Source: Peribacillus simplex (GTDB taxonomy: Bacteria; Bacillota; Bacilli; Bacillales; DSM-1321). From it: a stretch of 64,000 nt of DNA. Positions 1 to 8,230 of the stretch are shown piece after piece (within the stretch, counting starts at the first letter, position 1; every line of letters starts with the position of its first letter). The stretch lies in assembly GCF_900156045.1 (NCBI RefSeq), contig NZ_FTMX01000005.1, forward strand, positions 1-64,000, read 5' to 3'. Position numbers and translations under genes: made by a program. Below the pieces are notes generated by a model that saw nothing but the letters and a program-made list of their open reading frames with translations, made no database searches and had not been told where the DNA came from.

Positions 1-3
1 GCG

Positions 4-1977
4 ATGAAAATATATGAAGCCAAGACATTGACGGCCGCAACCAAGTCGCGCGCCAAGCAATATGAAGAACTAAAGAAGGAAGTCACAGCCCTGAAAAAGG
101 AATTTCAGGGCATCGTCGGCCTGGATAACGAGTTTCAAGGAGCCGGTGCCACTGCCATCAAAAGCTTCTATGAAGCGCAAATCGAGGTGGCGGATGCCTG
201 GATGGAGCTATTCACGACCCAAATCAGCTTTTTGGAAGGCATTCCAGCCAGTCTGGAAGAGGCGGACCTCTCCGGAAATACGGTGGTCGAGGTTCCCTTT
301 TTAGATGGCGAAGTCTCGAACGGCATCAACCAAGCGAAGTCGCTTGTCGATCAACAAGCAAACGATCTTCAAAGGATCCTCGACAGCATTGACGATATTC
401 TGCCTCTTGATAGGTTCGACCAAAAGGGTTTTAATGAAAAAATCACGCTGGCCGGACAAAGGCTGGATGACACCGTGACAAAGGTCGAGAATGTCGACCG
501 GCAATTGGTCGAGGAATATGATGTATCCGTCGGGCAGGAAAACGTGGCCGTTGGCCTCTTCCGCGCCTTGCTTGATGCCACCAAACAGGACGGCAACGTT
601 TCGCCGGTGACGTTCAACCAATCGGCATTCAAGAACAGTGACGTCTATCAAGTGAAGGATGAAGTCGCCGGTCAGATGAAAGACTATCAGACCTTCAAAA
701 AGCAGCAAGCAGAAGCCCGGAAAATCGAACGGGAAATGGAAGAACTCGAAAACCGCCCATGGTACGAAAAGGCCTGGGATACGACAAAAACCTTTACAGG
801 GGAATTCACGGGATATTATGATTCTATCAGGGCCTCAACCGGAGTCGATCCAGTAACCGGCCGCAAGCTGTCCGATGCCGAACGAATCGCCGCCGGCGCC
901 ATGGCAGCCGCTGGATTCATCCCCGTCGTCGGCTGGGCCGGCCGTGCCATCAAAGGCGGCAGCGCCATCTACAAAACCGCCAAAGGACTCAACGCGGCGA
1001 ACCACGCGCTCGATGCCTATAAAACGACAAAAGGCTTTAGCCTCCTCCAGAAAACCGAGTACGGGATATACGGACTCCTCGCAGCCAATGGCCTCGGCGA
1101 AGCGGCCACCGGCAAAGACATGTTCGGCAACCAGCTGACCGAGGAACAGCGCCAGAACGGCCTGTTGATGGCACTCGGAATCGGCGGTGTGGCAGGTGCG
1201 GCGAAGGTCGTTGATAAAGTGGCGAGTGGTACAAAGTTCGTCCCTTACAGCAAGGAATTTGCGCAAAGGCAGGTTCAGAAGGCTCAAGCATTCGGCCGGC
1301 AAATCGGCAATGTGGAAGTACCTCTTCGTATCAGAGTCGAAGAGTTAGCCACGGCGTATGGAAACAACTACAAGCATGTGACTTTTGATAAAACGGCTAT
1401 TAAGGATATAGTACAGAAGTTTGCGGTAAAGAGTGATGGTGGTAAGGGTACAGGCAAAGTAGTGCTAGCAAAAGGATCGAATGAAATTACAAAAGTGGCG
1501 TATGGAAAGCACTATACAAGAGAACGAATGAAGAAAGTTTTAAAACCGAATATTGAATATACATCCCCTGGAGGTCATGTATATAAAACGGACGAAAAGG
1601 GTCGGATAACAAGTGTAGAAGGTTCTCTCGACTTAGGCAGTGGCAAACGAAACAATTATGCACAGCGGATTGCTGGAAGAGAAGACCGCTTGCCAGATGA
1701 TCAAGGGGGCCACTTAATCGCCAGCATATTTAAAGGGTCTGGTCATTTAGACAACCTTGTTCCTATGAATGCAAACCTGAATATGGGAGAATGGAAAAAA
1801 CTCGAAATATCTTGGGCAAAAGCTTTAGACAGTAATCCTCCTAAAACAGTTGAAGTGAAAATTACTCCAGTTTATAAAGGAGACTCTAAGCGGCCCGCTA
1901 GTTTTAGAATAAATTATAAGATTGATAATAGTCGTTGGGAGAGAAGAATGTTTGAAAATAAATCAGGAGGTAGGTAA
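4..1977 (+). CDS. LXG-domain polymorphic toxin with C-terminal DNA/RNA non-specific nuclease
   Basis: This 657-aa protein is probably exported by a WXG100/type VII (Ess/Yuk) secretion system and kills competing cells by degrading nucleic acid. Residues 1-220 form the helical LXG domain. Residues about 260-410 are a glycine/alanine-rich pre-toxin (TG-type) region. The last 150 residues match the Endonuclea_NS fold, with DDQGGHLIA followed by HLDNLVPMNANLN, where the DxGH-type His is the expected general base. The N-terminal two thirds are GC-rich, while the nuclease module after about 1300 is clearly AT-richer, so the toxin tip looks independently acquired. The immunity gene follows after 2 nt. 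The start is the first ATG in the window; its ribosome binding site lies outside. The domain calls come from family resemblance. Confidence 0.9.
   Translation: MKIYEAKTLTAATKSRAKQYEELKKEVTALKKEFQGIVGLDNEFQGAGATAIKSFYEAQIEVADAWMELFTTQISFLEGIPASLEEADLSGNTVVEVPFLDGEVSNGINQAKSLVDQQANDLQRILDSIDDILPLDRFDQKGFNEKITLAGQRLDDTVTKVENVDRQLVEEYDVSVGQENVAVGLFRALLDATKQDGNVSPVTFNQSAFKNSDVYQVKDEVAGQMKDYQTFKKQQAEARKIEREMEELENRPWYEKAWDTTKTFTGEFTGYYDSIRASTGVDPVTGRKLSDAERIAAGAMAAAGFIPVVGWAGRAIKGGSAIYKTAKGLNAANHALDAYKTTKGFSLLQKTEYGIYGLLAANGLGEAATGKDMFGNQLTEEQRQNGLLMALGIGGVAGAAKVVDKVASGTKFVPYSKEFAQRQVQKAQAFGRQIGNVEVPLRIRVEELATAYGNNYKHVTFDKTAIKDIVQKFAVKSDGGKGTGKVVLAKGSNEITKVAYGKHYTRERMKKVLKPNIEYTSPGGHVYKTDEKGRITSVEGSLDLGSGKRNNYAQRIAGREDRLPDDQGGHLIASIFKGSGHLDNLVPMNANLNMGEWKKLEISWAKALDSNPPKTVEVKITPVYKGDSKRPASFRINYKIDNSRWERRMFENKSGGR
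1225..1288 (+). repeat. toxin linker repeat, copy 1
   Basis: This 64-bp segment inside the LXG toxin gene (encoding SGTKFVPYSKEFAQRQVQKAQ) recurs identically at 2610-2673. It sits where the GC-rich carrier half changes to the AT-rich nuclease half, so it is the recombination junction between carrier and toxin tip. Confidence 0.95.
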
Positions 1978-1979
1978 GT

Positions 1980-2447
1980 ATGAATGAAATTAAACTTAAT
2001 AGTATTTATCAACAAATAGCTCAAACTATTAATGAAACTATACCAGAGGAATGGTCAAAGGTATTAATGTACGGTGAAATTGCTGAAGGTACCGGTACTG
2101 CATTCTTTTTTTATTATACCTCTAAAAGTGAAGTGCCTATTTATAGTCATGATATACCTGAAATATATAGTTTTAATGAAGAAGAATACGATAAATTATG
2201 GTATCAATTATTAGATGAATTAAAACTATTGTCAGATGAATTTAAAAATAATAATCAAGAACAATGGACCAATTTAACTTTCACTTTAGAAAATACAGGG
2301 AAATTTAAGGTTGACTATGATTATGAAGATCTATCAGATGCAGATGATCATGAAAGAAGGGTTATTTGGGAATATACTCGTTTGGGCCTTTTACCTGAAT
2401 CTGAATATGATAAGAGTATTTTAGAAGAATACCTTAAGAAAGAATGA
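1980..2447 (+). CDS. yezG: YezG-family immunity protein (DUF600)
   Basis: This acidic 155-aa cytoplasmic protein resembles the YezG/DUF600 immunity family, which pairs with LXG nucleases such as YeeF in Bacillus. It should bind and neutralise the nuclease domain of the gene just upstream. The start has a clear AGGAGG about 10 nt upstream, lying in the last codons of the toxin gene, and only 2 nt separate the genes, so they are translated as a pair. The gene is AT-rich like the toxin tip, which fits movement of tip and immunity as one cassette. The 3' end of this gene is duplicated at 3966-3997. Confidence 0.85.
   Translation: MNEIKLNSIYQQIAQTINETIPEEWSKVLMYGEIAEGTGTAFFFYYTSKSEVPIYSHDIPEIYSFNEEEYDKLWYQLLDELKLLSDEFKNNNQEQWTNLTFTLENTGKFKVDYDYEDLSDADDHERRVIWEYTRLGLLPESEYDKSILEEYLKKE
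2414..2445 (+). repeat. immunity-gene tail repeat, copy 1
   Basis: These 32 bp encode the SILEEYLKKE tail of the YezG-type gene and recur perfectly at 3966-3997. The following terminator is also conserved, so this is the 3' homology arm of the cassette. Confidence 0.92.
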
Positions 2448-2474
2448 TGTAGGGCAAAAAAAGCCTGTTCGAAT

Positions 2475-2504
2475 GACCTTAACGTAAAAGTTAAGGTCTT
2501 TTCA
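2475..2504 (+). terminator. terminator after the toxin-immunity pair
   Basis: Inverted repeat GACCTTAAC / GTTAAGGTC with a 6-nt loop followed by TTTTC. A related hairpin ends the second cassette at 4031. Confidence 0.8.
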
Positions 2505-2609
2505 TTGTATAGAATATGTATCATCTATCGGTTCCTCAAATAATAGGCTGTGAGGACTTAAAATCATATAGAATTACTTCAGGCAAGGTGGCTAAGGGAA
2601 ATATTAGCA

Positions 2610-2673
2610 AGTGGTACAAAGTTCGTCCCTTACAGCAAGGAATTTGCGCAAAGGCAGGTTCAGAAGGCTCAAG
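2610..2673 (+). repeat. toxin linker repeat, copy 2
   Basis: Exact 64-bp copy of 1225-1288. It is in frame with the downstream AHH nuclease reading frame (open from 2562), but there is no start codon or carrier domain in front of it. Confidence 0.95.
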
Positions 2674-2765
2674 ATACAATAACAGACATAGCGAGATCAG
2701 GAAAAACCACGTTAAAAAATATAGGTGAAGCAATCGGTAAAAAAGAAATCCCTAAACGGATAAGT

Positions 2766-3467
2766 ATGGAACAAGTATCCCTCGCAGGAGGACCAACCCT
2801 TCGCCAAGTTATGATGGAAAAGCAGACAATTAAGGAAGCCTATCAGAAATTCACGGTGAAGGATAGAAAAGTAGAGGGTGTTTCAGGGGAGAGTGTTCCT
2901 AAGGGTACGGGTAAAGTTAAAAGGCTTATTCCTGGTAGTCCTGGAAAGGTGACAGGAGGTAGTTCTACAAAATTAGGGAAAAATATGTTTGAAGAAATGG
3001 GTCTACCTAAAACTACAAAAAGAACGCCCTATCAAGCACAACATATTATTCCAAAGGAATTTAGAAGTCATCCTGTATTAATAAAAATAGGAATGGATAT
3101 GGACGATGCCTCAAATGGATTTTTTCTTCGAGTACCTGATGCTGATATTAGTACTACTTCTAGACATAAAGGATATCACTCAGTTTATAGTAATTTTGTT
3201 AGAAAAAAATTAGACGAAATAGATGTTAGTCAAGATATATCTAAAATAGAAATGCAAGTTTTTGAATTGCAACAAAAGTTAAGAACACTTCAAGAAAAGG
3301 GATTACCATTATACATGAAAGATGCTTATCTTGAAACTGAGCTTAAGAGGATAAAAGAAATTGGGTTGGAACAGTATAAAATTGAAAGAATGGAAAAGGA
3401 GATTGGAACCCCTGTATGGAAAAGAGGAGGGGGGGGCAACAGTCGACCTATGGGAAAGGTGGTATAA
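2766..3467 (+). CDS. orphan AHH/HNH nuclease toxin tip (silent cassette)
   Basis: The frame is open from 2562, passes through the 64-bp linker copy and runs to 3467. The first ATG is at 2766 and no convincing ribosome binding site precedes it. The encoded tip has the AHH-family signature: QAQHIIPKEF, then DMDDASNGFFLRVP and HKGYHSVYSNFV, which supply the metal-binding His residues of this HNH-like nuclease superfamily. Without an LXG carrier it is probably not secreted, and it reads as a stored C-terminal module. An immunity gene follows after 6 nt. A crossover between the two linker copies would fuse this tip in frame to the LXG carrier. An independently expressed 233-aa protein from 2766 is possible but less likely. 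Confidence 0.7.
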   Translation: MEQVSLAGGPTLRQVMMEKQTIKEAYQKFTVKDRKVEGVSGESVPKGTGKVKRLIPGSPGKVTGGSSTKLGKNMFEEMGLPKTTKRTPYQAQHIIPKEFRSHPVLIKIGMDMDDASNGFFLRVPDADISTTSRHKGYHSVYSNFVRKKLDEIDVSQDISKIEMQVFELQQKLRTLQEKGLPLYMKDAYLETELKRIKEIGLEQYKIERMEKEIGTPVWKRGGGGNSRPMGKVV

Positions 3468-3473
3468 TAAGTA

Positions 3474-3962
3474 ATGAATTATGGTATATATAATCATTTT
3501 GTTGAAGAAGTGATACAGTTTTCGAAAAACTTTCAAGGAAAACTTTCTAATAATATTTCAGATAAAATTGTTTTTATTAATGATATAAAAACAGCAGAGC
3601 ACTTAGCTTATGATGAAATATTTGGTGAAGACGAATATAATTGGAAAGATATCAGGGAATTAGAAATGAGTGAAGTTTGGGGTAGTTATTATGCAATGCC
3701 AGAAGATGAAAAGCCGGAGGGATTGGAAGCATTATTAGAAATAATCTCTAAGAATGTAAGAGAAAGCCCATTTGAATATAATTTATTTTATAACGATGTT
3801 GTGGCTGATCTTACTAATTGTGCTATCAATAGAGCAATAAATGGAAAGAATAGTTCCTTTTTTGAAGAATTATTTGACATATATCAATTCGGTGCTTTTC
3901 CTTGCGGTTGGAATGGTGATTATCCAGATGGGAAAATTGTTGCGTATAAATTGAAAAAATGA
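3474..3962 (+). CDS. putative immunity protein for the AHH nuclease tip
   Basis: A 162-aa, acidic, AT-rich protein placed 6 nt after the AHH module, exactly where a cognate immunity gene is expected. I do not recognise the family from sequence. It has no signal peptide or membrane segment, so it would be cytoplasmic. The role is inferred only from position and from the parallel with the YezG pair upstream. Keeping it expressed would protect a cell against kin that still carry the AHH tip. The yezG tail repeat begins 4 bp after its stop. Confidence 0.55.
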   Translation: MNYGIYNHFVEEVIQFSKNFQGKLSNNISDKIVFINDIKTAEHLAYDEIFGEDEYNWKDIRELEMSEVWGSYYAMPEDEKPEGLEALLEIISKNVRESPFEYNLFYNDVVADLTNCAINRAINGKNSSFFEELFDIYQFGAFPCGWNGDYPDGKIVAYKLKK

Positions 3963-3965
3963 ATT

Positions 3966-3997
3966 GAGTATTTTAGAAGAATACCTTAAGAAAGAAT
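3966..3997 (+). repeat. immunity-gene tail repeat, copy 2
   Basis: Exact 32-bp copy of the yezG 3' end (2414-2445), left untranslated just after the orphan immunity gene. It marks the right edge of the duplicated cassette. Confidence 0.92.
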
Positions 3998-4030
3998 AAC
4001 GGTGGACAAGAAAAGCTTGTTTTTTTGTAT

Positions 4031-4058
4031 GACCTTAACGCCAAAGGTAAGGTCTTTT
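4031..4058 (+). terminator. terminator of the orphan toxin cassette
   Basis: GACCTTA / TAAGGTC stem followed by TTTTC. It is homologous in position and sequence to the hairpin at 2475. Confidence 0.7.
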
Positions 4059-4162
4059 CATTGTTGATATGAATATCAGCTAGAGCTAGATTTAACACTG
4101 ATTGTCTTTTGGCACAGGTGCTTTTTGTTTTTCTAAGAAGAAGTTCAAGTATAAACCACATT

Positions 4163-4199
4163 AAAGCAGGAATTCTTATTTAAAGAATTCCTGCTTTGC
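4163..4199 (-). terminator. bidirectional terminator downstream of the iron-binding lipoprotein gene
   Basis: A 15-bp perfect stem (AAAGCAGGAATTCTT and its complement) with a short AT loop, 4 bp past the minus-strand stop at 4203. Confidence 0.85.
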
Positions 4200-4202
4200 A
4201 TA

Positions 4203-5117
4203 CTATTTGTTAAGAAATGATTTTTCGAAAAATTCCAGAAGGTGTTCTAGAGTGATTGGGTCACTGTATGTGGATGCTTTACTATTTATTTCAAATATAC
4301 GATCGTTCTTAACGGCAGGTATATTTTTCCACGTGTCAGTCTCCACAAATGAATTAACCACATCCGGGTTTTTACTAAAGATAATATAATCTCCAGTATA
4401 CTCAGGAAGCACTTCCGATGAGAGGACATAAATGCCGGATTTAAGTGCTTTTTCTTTTACTTTTTCAGGCATTTTCAAGTCCATTGCTTGATACAATATT
4501 TCTGTTCCACGTGCATAATTATTTCCGAATACATAAAACTCTTTGGCATCATTTTCAATCACAGAAACGGTTGCATCTTCACCAATTTTTGCACGTATCT
4601 CTTTTCCTGCGGATTCGGCACGCGTTTTGAAATCATTAACCCATTCTTTTGCTTCCTTTTCTTTATTTAATAGTTTTCCGATTTCAATTTGCTGTGATAA
4701 ATAATCTAATTTCCCCCAAGTGAATACTACAGTTGGAGCAATTTCATTTAGCTTTGCAATATTTTTCATCTCGGATCCCGCTATGATTAGGTCCGGTTCC
4801 AGTTCAATGATTTTCTCCAGGTTATCTTCTGATACGACTTCGACACCCTTTAGTCTTTCTTGAAAAAGGGGATTCATATTAGTCCATTGATCGATCCCGA
4901 CCACATTACCTTCTAAAGCCAATACATTAGGTCCATTAGAGAGAGCAATTATTCTTTTTGGATTTTTAGGAATCTCAACAGGACCAGTTTCTGATTGATA
5001 CGTAACTGTTGCTTTTTTTGTCTTGGATTCATTATCTTCGTTCGCTGTCTCTTTGTTCCCACAAGCACTGAGAATAAGTACGAACAAGAGCAGGAAGGGT
5101 ATGTATAGCTTTTTCAT
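4203..5117 (-). CDS. FhuD-like iron-siderophore ABC transporter substrate-binding lipoprotein
   Basis: A 304-aa lipoprotein that should capture ferric siderophore (hydroxamate type most likely) outside the membrane and deliver it to an ABC permease. The N-terminus has a lipoprotein signal with lipobox LSAC, then an acidic linker. The mature part is a type III periplasmic-binding fold with PKNPKRIIAL, IIELEPDLIIAGS and a C-terminal VKNDRIFEIN segment, as in Bacillus FhuD and FeuA. No permease or ATPase gene is adjacent, so it would use one encoded elsewhere. Two Fur-box-like sites lie 60-120 bp upstream, indicating derepression under iron starvation. The AraC-type remnant nearby recalls the Btr/FeuA arrangement. 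Substrate identity is uncertain. Confidence 0.85.
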   Translation of the reverse strand: MKKLYIPFLLLFVLILSACGNKETANEDNESKTKKATVTYQSETGPVEIPKNPKRIIALSNGPNVLALEGNVVGIDQWTNMNPLFQERLKGVEVVSEDNLEKIIELEPDLIIAGSEMKNIAKLNEIAPTVVFTWGKLDYLSQQIEIGKLLNKEKEAKEWVNDFKTRAESAGKEIRAKIGEDATVSVIENDAKEFYVFGNNYARGTEILYQAMDLKMPEKVKEKALKSGIYVLSSEVLPEYTGDYIIFSKNPDVVNSFVETDTWKNIPAVKNDRIFEINSKASTYSDPITLEHLLEFFEKSFLNK

Positions 5118-5182
5118 TCTGATTTTCTCCTTATTAATTATAGTGTAGGTGAAAAATATACCAAAAAATACCTAATTAATAA

Positions 5183-5197
5183 TGATATTCATTTTCA
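5183..5197 (-). promoter_or_regulatory. Fur box, proximal
   Basis: TGATATTCATTTTCA matches 13 of 15 positions of the Bacillus Fur 7-1-7 consensus, 65 bp upstream of the lipoprotein start. Confidence 0.6.
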
Positions 5198-5224
5198 ATG
5201 ACTACATCAACATATTAATAGGAA

Positions 5225-5239
5225 TGATAATCATTGTCA
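5225..5239 (-). promoter_or_regulatory. Fur box, distal
   Basis: TGATAATCATTGTCA matches 14 of 15 positions of the Fur 7-1-7 consensus. With the box at 5183 it forms a tandem iron-repression site. Confidence 0.75.
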
Positions 5240-5600
5240 ATAACTTTCGAAAGTTTGCTAAACTCCTTGAATCGAGCTGTCATCCCTACTTGTAGAAACA
5301 TGTTTAAGGCTGGTTGGAGAAAAGCTATGACACTGCTTGGAGGAATAGGGTACTCATATATTAATGAAGGAAATAAACTATCCGGTAGTTGGTCTTAATG
5401 TAGCCAAGGAGAAGAGGCAAGATAAGGTCAGGGATCTTTGATAGATCAGAACCATTTTCAATTGGCATACTAGAAGGAAACGATGGCTACGCTAATTTGG
5501 AAATCCCAGCTTATCCAAGCGACAAAGACCGAACAAGCCTTTTTCGAAGAAATGCTAAAAAAATTGGCTTATTATCTCATTCTTTCGTTAGTGCAAACCT

Positions 5601-5924
5601 TTGTGTCTCATTTACATGATGATATTCTTCACCTTTCTTAAAACGGTTTCTTCACTTTTTAATATAGCGAAATTGTTTATCAAGGATCATCCAACACAAC
5701 CTTTAAAACTTACTGATGCAGCGAGTCATTTTCATATGTTTGGTAGGCACTTGTCTCGGATATTAGTCTTGGAATCAGGTGTAAGTTACTCAGAGTTTGT
5801 TCAAAATGAGAGAATACAGAGAGCTGCGACCTTAATAAAAACAACAGATTTATCCATTAAAGATATTTCGGAAGAGAGCAGTACTTACCGTTTATTATTT
5901 TTTGAGCCACTAATGCCTGTATAA
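5601..5924 (+). pseudogene. AraC-family regulator remnant
   Basis: The frame encodes part of a helix-turn-helix domain of AraC type (HPTQPLKLTDAASHFHMFGR, then SRILVLESGVSYSEFVQNER and LSIKDISEES), but the second HTH breaks off in an unrelated tail. The upstream sequence (5330-5600) contains short coding-like fragments interrupted by stops. The start and sensor half are missing, so this is a decayed gene. Bacillus AraC regulators of the Btr type are often next to siderophore-binding genes and activate them, so it may once have controlled the FhuD-like gene. That link is an inference from position. Confidence 0.65.
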
Positions 5925-5937
5925 GCCTGTATCGAAA

Positions 5938-6470
5938 TGTAATGAACGTCATAAACCAGCTAACAAGATTAAAAATCCTTTTTTTAACTTTTTTCGTATA
6001 TTGCTACCTTCCTGTATTATAGTTATACTTCCAAATTTGAGTTCAAATAAATATGACCTCTCTTTTAATATCTCATAATATAATTATGTAAACAGATAGG
6101 AACTGGAAAATTGGCAAAAGAGTTCAACTATTATAACTCCTGATCCTTCACAGGAATCAATAGCAACACCGTTAACAGTTGGAAATATGAAAATCGAAGC
6201 ATACCTCCCCGGAGAAACCCAACATGGCTGCCAAAGTATAATTTATTATTTGTTGACATGATTTTCTTGCTGGAACAAAAGAATTCAGGAATCATCGATG
6301 AAGCGAACATGGAAGCAGGGACAAATACGATGAAGAAAGAATTTAATATATGTATCTAAAGATGCGAAAAACGCCAACAAATTGGGGAGATTTCAGTTTG
6401 CTTTAAATACATTGGAAATCGTCTAGAATCATGGAAATGAATTAATTTGCATTCACTTCTAAACTTTTAG
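5938..6470. other. decayed intergenic stretch
   Basis: About 530 bp with coding-like fragments in different frames around 6100-6360, all interrupted by stops. No family is recognisable and no terminator or promoter stands out. Confidence 0.5.
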
Positions 6471-6528
6471 CAACTTGTCCACACATTCCAACAGTCCATG
6501 CATATACAATAGTAAGGAGGTTGTTAGG

Positions 6529-6660
6529 ATGGAGATAAATTGTTGTTATGAGGAAAAATGTTATGAGGAAAATGATCCCAGTACAGTATGGTTTCCTGGG
6601 AAACATTGTAAATGTAAATGTAAATGCAAATGCAAAAAGGACAAGCGCCGTAACCATTAA
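6529..6660 (+). CDS. small Cys/Lys-rich protein with KC repeats
   Basis: A 43-aa protein with a clear ribosome binding site (AAGGAGG, 9 nt before the ATG at 6529). It holds a CCYEEKCYEE segment and then KHCKCKCKCKCKKDKRR, eight cysteines in all. No family is recognised. The alternating Lys-Cys tail could bind metal or become disulphide cross-linked, as in small spore-coat proteins. Upstream, CATATACAAT at 6501-6510 resembles a sigma-K -10 element, but this is only suggestive. A good terminator follows at 6701, so the gene is probably a real monocistronic unit. Confidence 0.6.
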   Translation: MEINCCYEEKCYEENDPSTVWFPGKHCKCKCKCKCKKDKRRNH

Positions 6661-6700
6661 TCACTAAAAGAATGAAGCAACGTAAAAAGTTGTTCAACAG

Positions 6701-6727
6701 AGGCAGTCCTTGTGGCTGCCTTTTTTA
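6701..6727 (+). terminator. terminator of the Cys/Lys-rich gene
   Basis: AGGCAG / CTGCCT stem with a 9-nt loop, followed by a T run. Confidence 0.75.
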
Positions 6728-7035
6728 TTTGGACATGCAGTTGTAGATTAGGATGTATTAGTGCAAATATAAAGATGAAAAAACATTCAACCGTGATGAC
6801 TGAATGTTTATAAGACAGTTTTTCTTAAGGTTGGAGGTTGAAAATACGCAACAATACGAATGAAAAATAATCGAAAGCTGGTTGAGGATTGGCGAAGTGT
6901 GCTGGAGGCTGGATGATTTTTGGAACTGACGCTGTGACTTTAGGAGATTATTTGCATCTGTTTTAGTATATGTTGCACGATAAGTAAATTTCATAAGAAC
7001 AATTTTGTAGCTTTAAAATAAAGATCGGCCAAATG

Positions 7036-7074
7036 GAAAAACCCCATTTTGGATCGATTCAAAAATGGAGTTAT
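7036..7074 (-). terminator. terminator of the DUF2089 operon
   Basis: An 11-bp stem (AACCCCATTTT against AAAATGGAGTT, one mismatch). Read on the minus strand it is followed by TTTTTCC, downstream of the gene ending at 7170. Confidence 0.6.
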
Positions 7075-7169
7075 TTTATTTCGCTAAGTATGAGCTTTTT
7101 ATAAGTTGATTAAATGTCACTCCTCTTTAAATGGAAGGATATTTTAATCAAGGTGTTTCCTACATAAAA

Positions 7170-7451
7170 TTATAGTCTAACCTTAACCTCAGTGCCGTCC
7201 TTAGCTTTGACATCTACTAGCACGATCCCTTTATAATTTTTCAGTTCCTTGACGATAGGCTTTAGCGTTTTTTTGTCTATTAGTGGAAAGGTAAAGTCCA
7301 GTTTTTTTCTTTCGAACTGCTCTTTTGTCCATTTGTTTGCATTTTGCTGAAAAAATTTTGAAGTCAAAATTGAAATAACGATGTTTAAAATAGCATATGG
7401 AATTGGGATGGAAAACCGAACGTCTTTTGCTTTTACTTTTACATGCATCAT
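7170..7451 (-). CDS. hypothetical protein, third gene of the DUF2089 operon
   Basis: A 93-aa protein starting at tandem ATGs (7451/7448), 10 bp after the stop of the preceding gene. A hydrophobic stretch near residues 12-30 (PIPYAILNIVISILTS) suggests one membrane segment, followed by a basic cytoplasmic part ending in VKAKDGTEVKVRL. The C-terminal pattern resembles that of the gene upstream (VDIKSANGDTVSVII), so the two may be distant relatives. The start codon has a poor ribosome binding site, so translation is probably coupled. Longer starts reading back into the upstream gene were rejected. The function is unknown. Confidence 0.6.
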   Translation of the reverse strand: MMHVKVKAKDVRFSIPIPYAILNIVISILTSKFFQQNANKWTKEQFERKKLDFTFPLIDKKTLKPIVKELKNYKGIVLVDVKAKDGTEVKVRL

Positions 7452-7461
7452 AAGCAAATCA

Positions 7462-7851
7462 CTAATCAATGATGACCGAAACGGTATCCCCGTTTGCCGA
7501 TTTAATATCAACAATTTGGCCATCTAATTCGTTTTCGATTGCTTCAATAATAAGGTTTATGTTTATATCTTTAACGTACTTTTCCGATTGAGGAATACTA
7601 GCTGCGATGCTGTGTCCAGCCATTAATACAACCTTGACGAGTTTTATAGGCAAATTGACCGTGACGTTATCATTTTCGGCTGATACAACACGAATTTTTA
7701 ATGTTTTATCCAAATATTTAGTCGGTTTTTCAAAAAGCTTATTCCCTGTTTCTTCTTTCTCTTTTAGTACTTGAATCAGTTCTGATCCCTTATCTGCATC
7801 AATCTTCCCTTCTTGAACCATTGTTAACACTCTTGTAATTTCCTCTTTCAT
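7462..7851 (-). CDS. SHOCT-like/YvlB-type protein, second gene of the DUF2089 operon
   Basis: A 129-aa protein. The N-terminal 30 residues (EEITRVLTMVQEGKIDADKG) look like the SHOCT-like helical hairpin at the front of YvlB/DUF4097-type proteins. The remainder contains LKIRVVSAENDNVTVNLPIK and a C-terminal beta segment. It follows the DUF2089 gene by 13 bp with a good GGAGGAA ribosome binding site, so it is co-transcribed. In Bacillus, such small proteins are linked to envelope stress circuits; that role here is an inference. Confidence 0.65.
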   Translation of the reverse strand: MKEEITRVLTMVQEGKIDADKGSELIQVLKEKEETGNKLFEKPTKYLDKTLKIRVVSAENDNVTVNLPIKLVKVVLMAGHSIAASIPQSEKYVKDININLIIEAIENELDGQIVDIKSANGDTVSVIID

Positions 7852-7864
7852 GATAAATTCCTCC

Positions 7865-8230
7865 TTATTCCTCTTTTAAGAGCTTTATAGCTTCTTCTGG
7901 TGTGATTTCACCATTTTCCAACATGGTGACAACTTTTTTCTCGTCTACTTCATTTTTCTTCTTCTGTACATATCCAAGGGATGAAATGATGTCTGTTAGC
8001 TTGCCTCGAACCGTTGGATACGAAATCCCCAGTTCCTTTTCAACTTCTTTGATATTCCCTCTGCATGTTAAAAATACTTCTACAAAATGAAGCTGATCAT
8101 TTGATAAGGATGCCAGCTTAGATAATTCAAACTCATTTTCAATCGTAGTATGACAATGAGAGCACTGCAACTTTGTAATTTTCAATGTTTCACTGCAGAC
8201 AGGACAATTTGTGATTACTTTATAAGCCAT
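7865..8230 (-). CDS. DUF2089 family zinc-ribbon/HTH protein
   Basis: A 121-aa protein. Residues 7-33 carry two CxxC pairs (CPVCSE and CSHCHT), giving a zinc ribbon. The middle part, LTCRGNIKEVEKELGISYPT, is a helix-turn-helix segment typical of DUF2089. The C-terminus EKKVVTMLENGEITPEEAIKL is a short helical hairpin similar to that of the next gene. It is probably a DNA-binding regulator heading and perhaps controlling its own operon. The start at 8230 has AAAGGAA upstream. The upstream 380 bp are AT-rich and separate it from a divergent small gene. Confidence 0.75.
   Translation of the reverse strand: MAYKVITNCPVCSETLKITKLQCSHCHTTIENEFELSKLASLSNDQLHFVEVFLTCRGNIKEVEKELGISYPTVRGKLTDIISSLGYVQKKKNEVDEKKVVTMLENGEITPEEAIKLLKEE

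Noticed and set aside
835..1302. Long minus-strand open frame (155 codons) inside the LXG toxin gene
   Set aside because: It runs opposite to a well-supported gene in its GC-rich part, lacks a ribosome binding site and has low-complexity composition typical of an antisense shadow.
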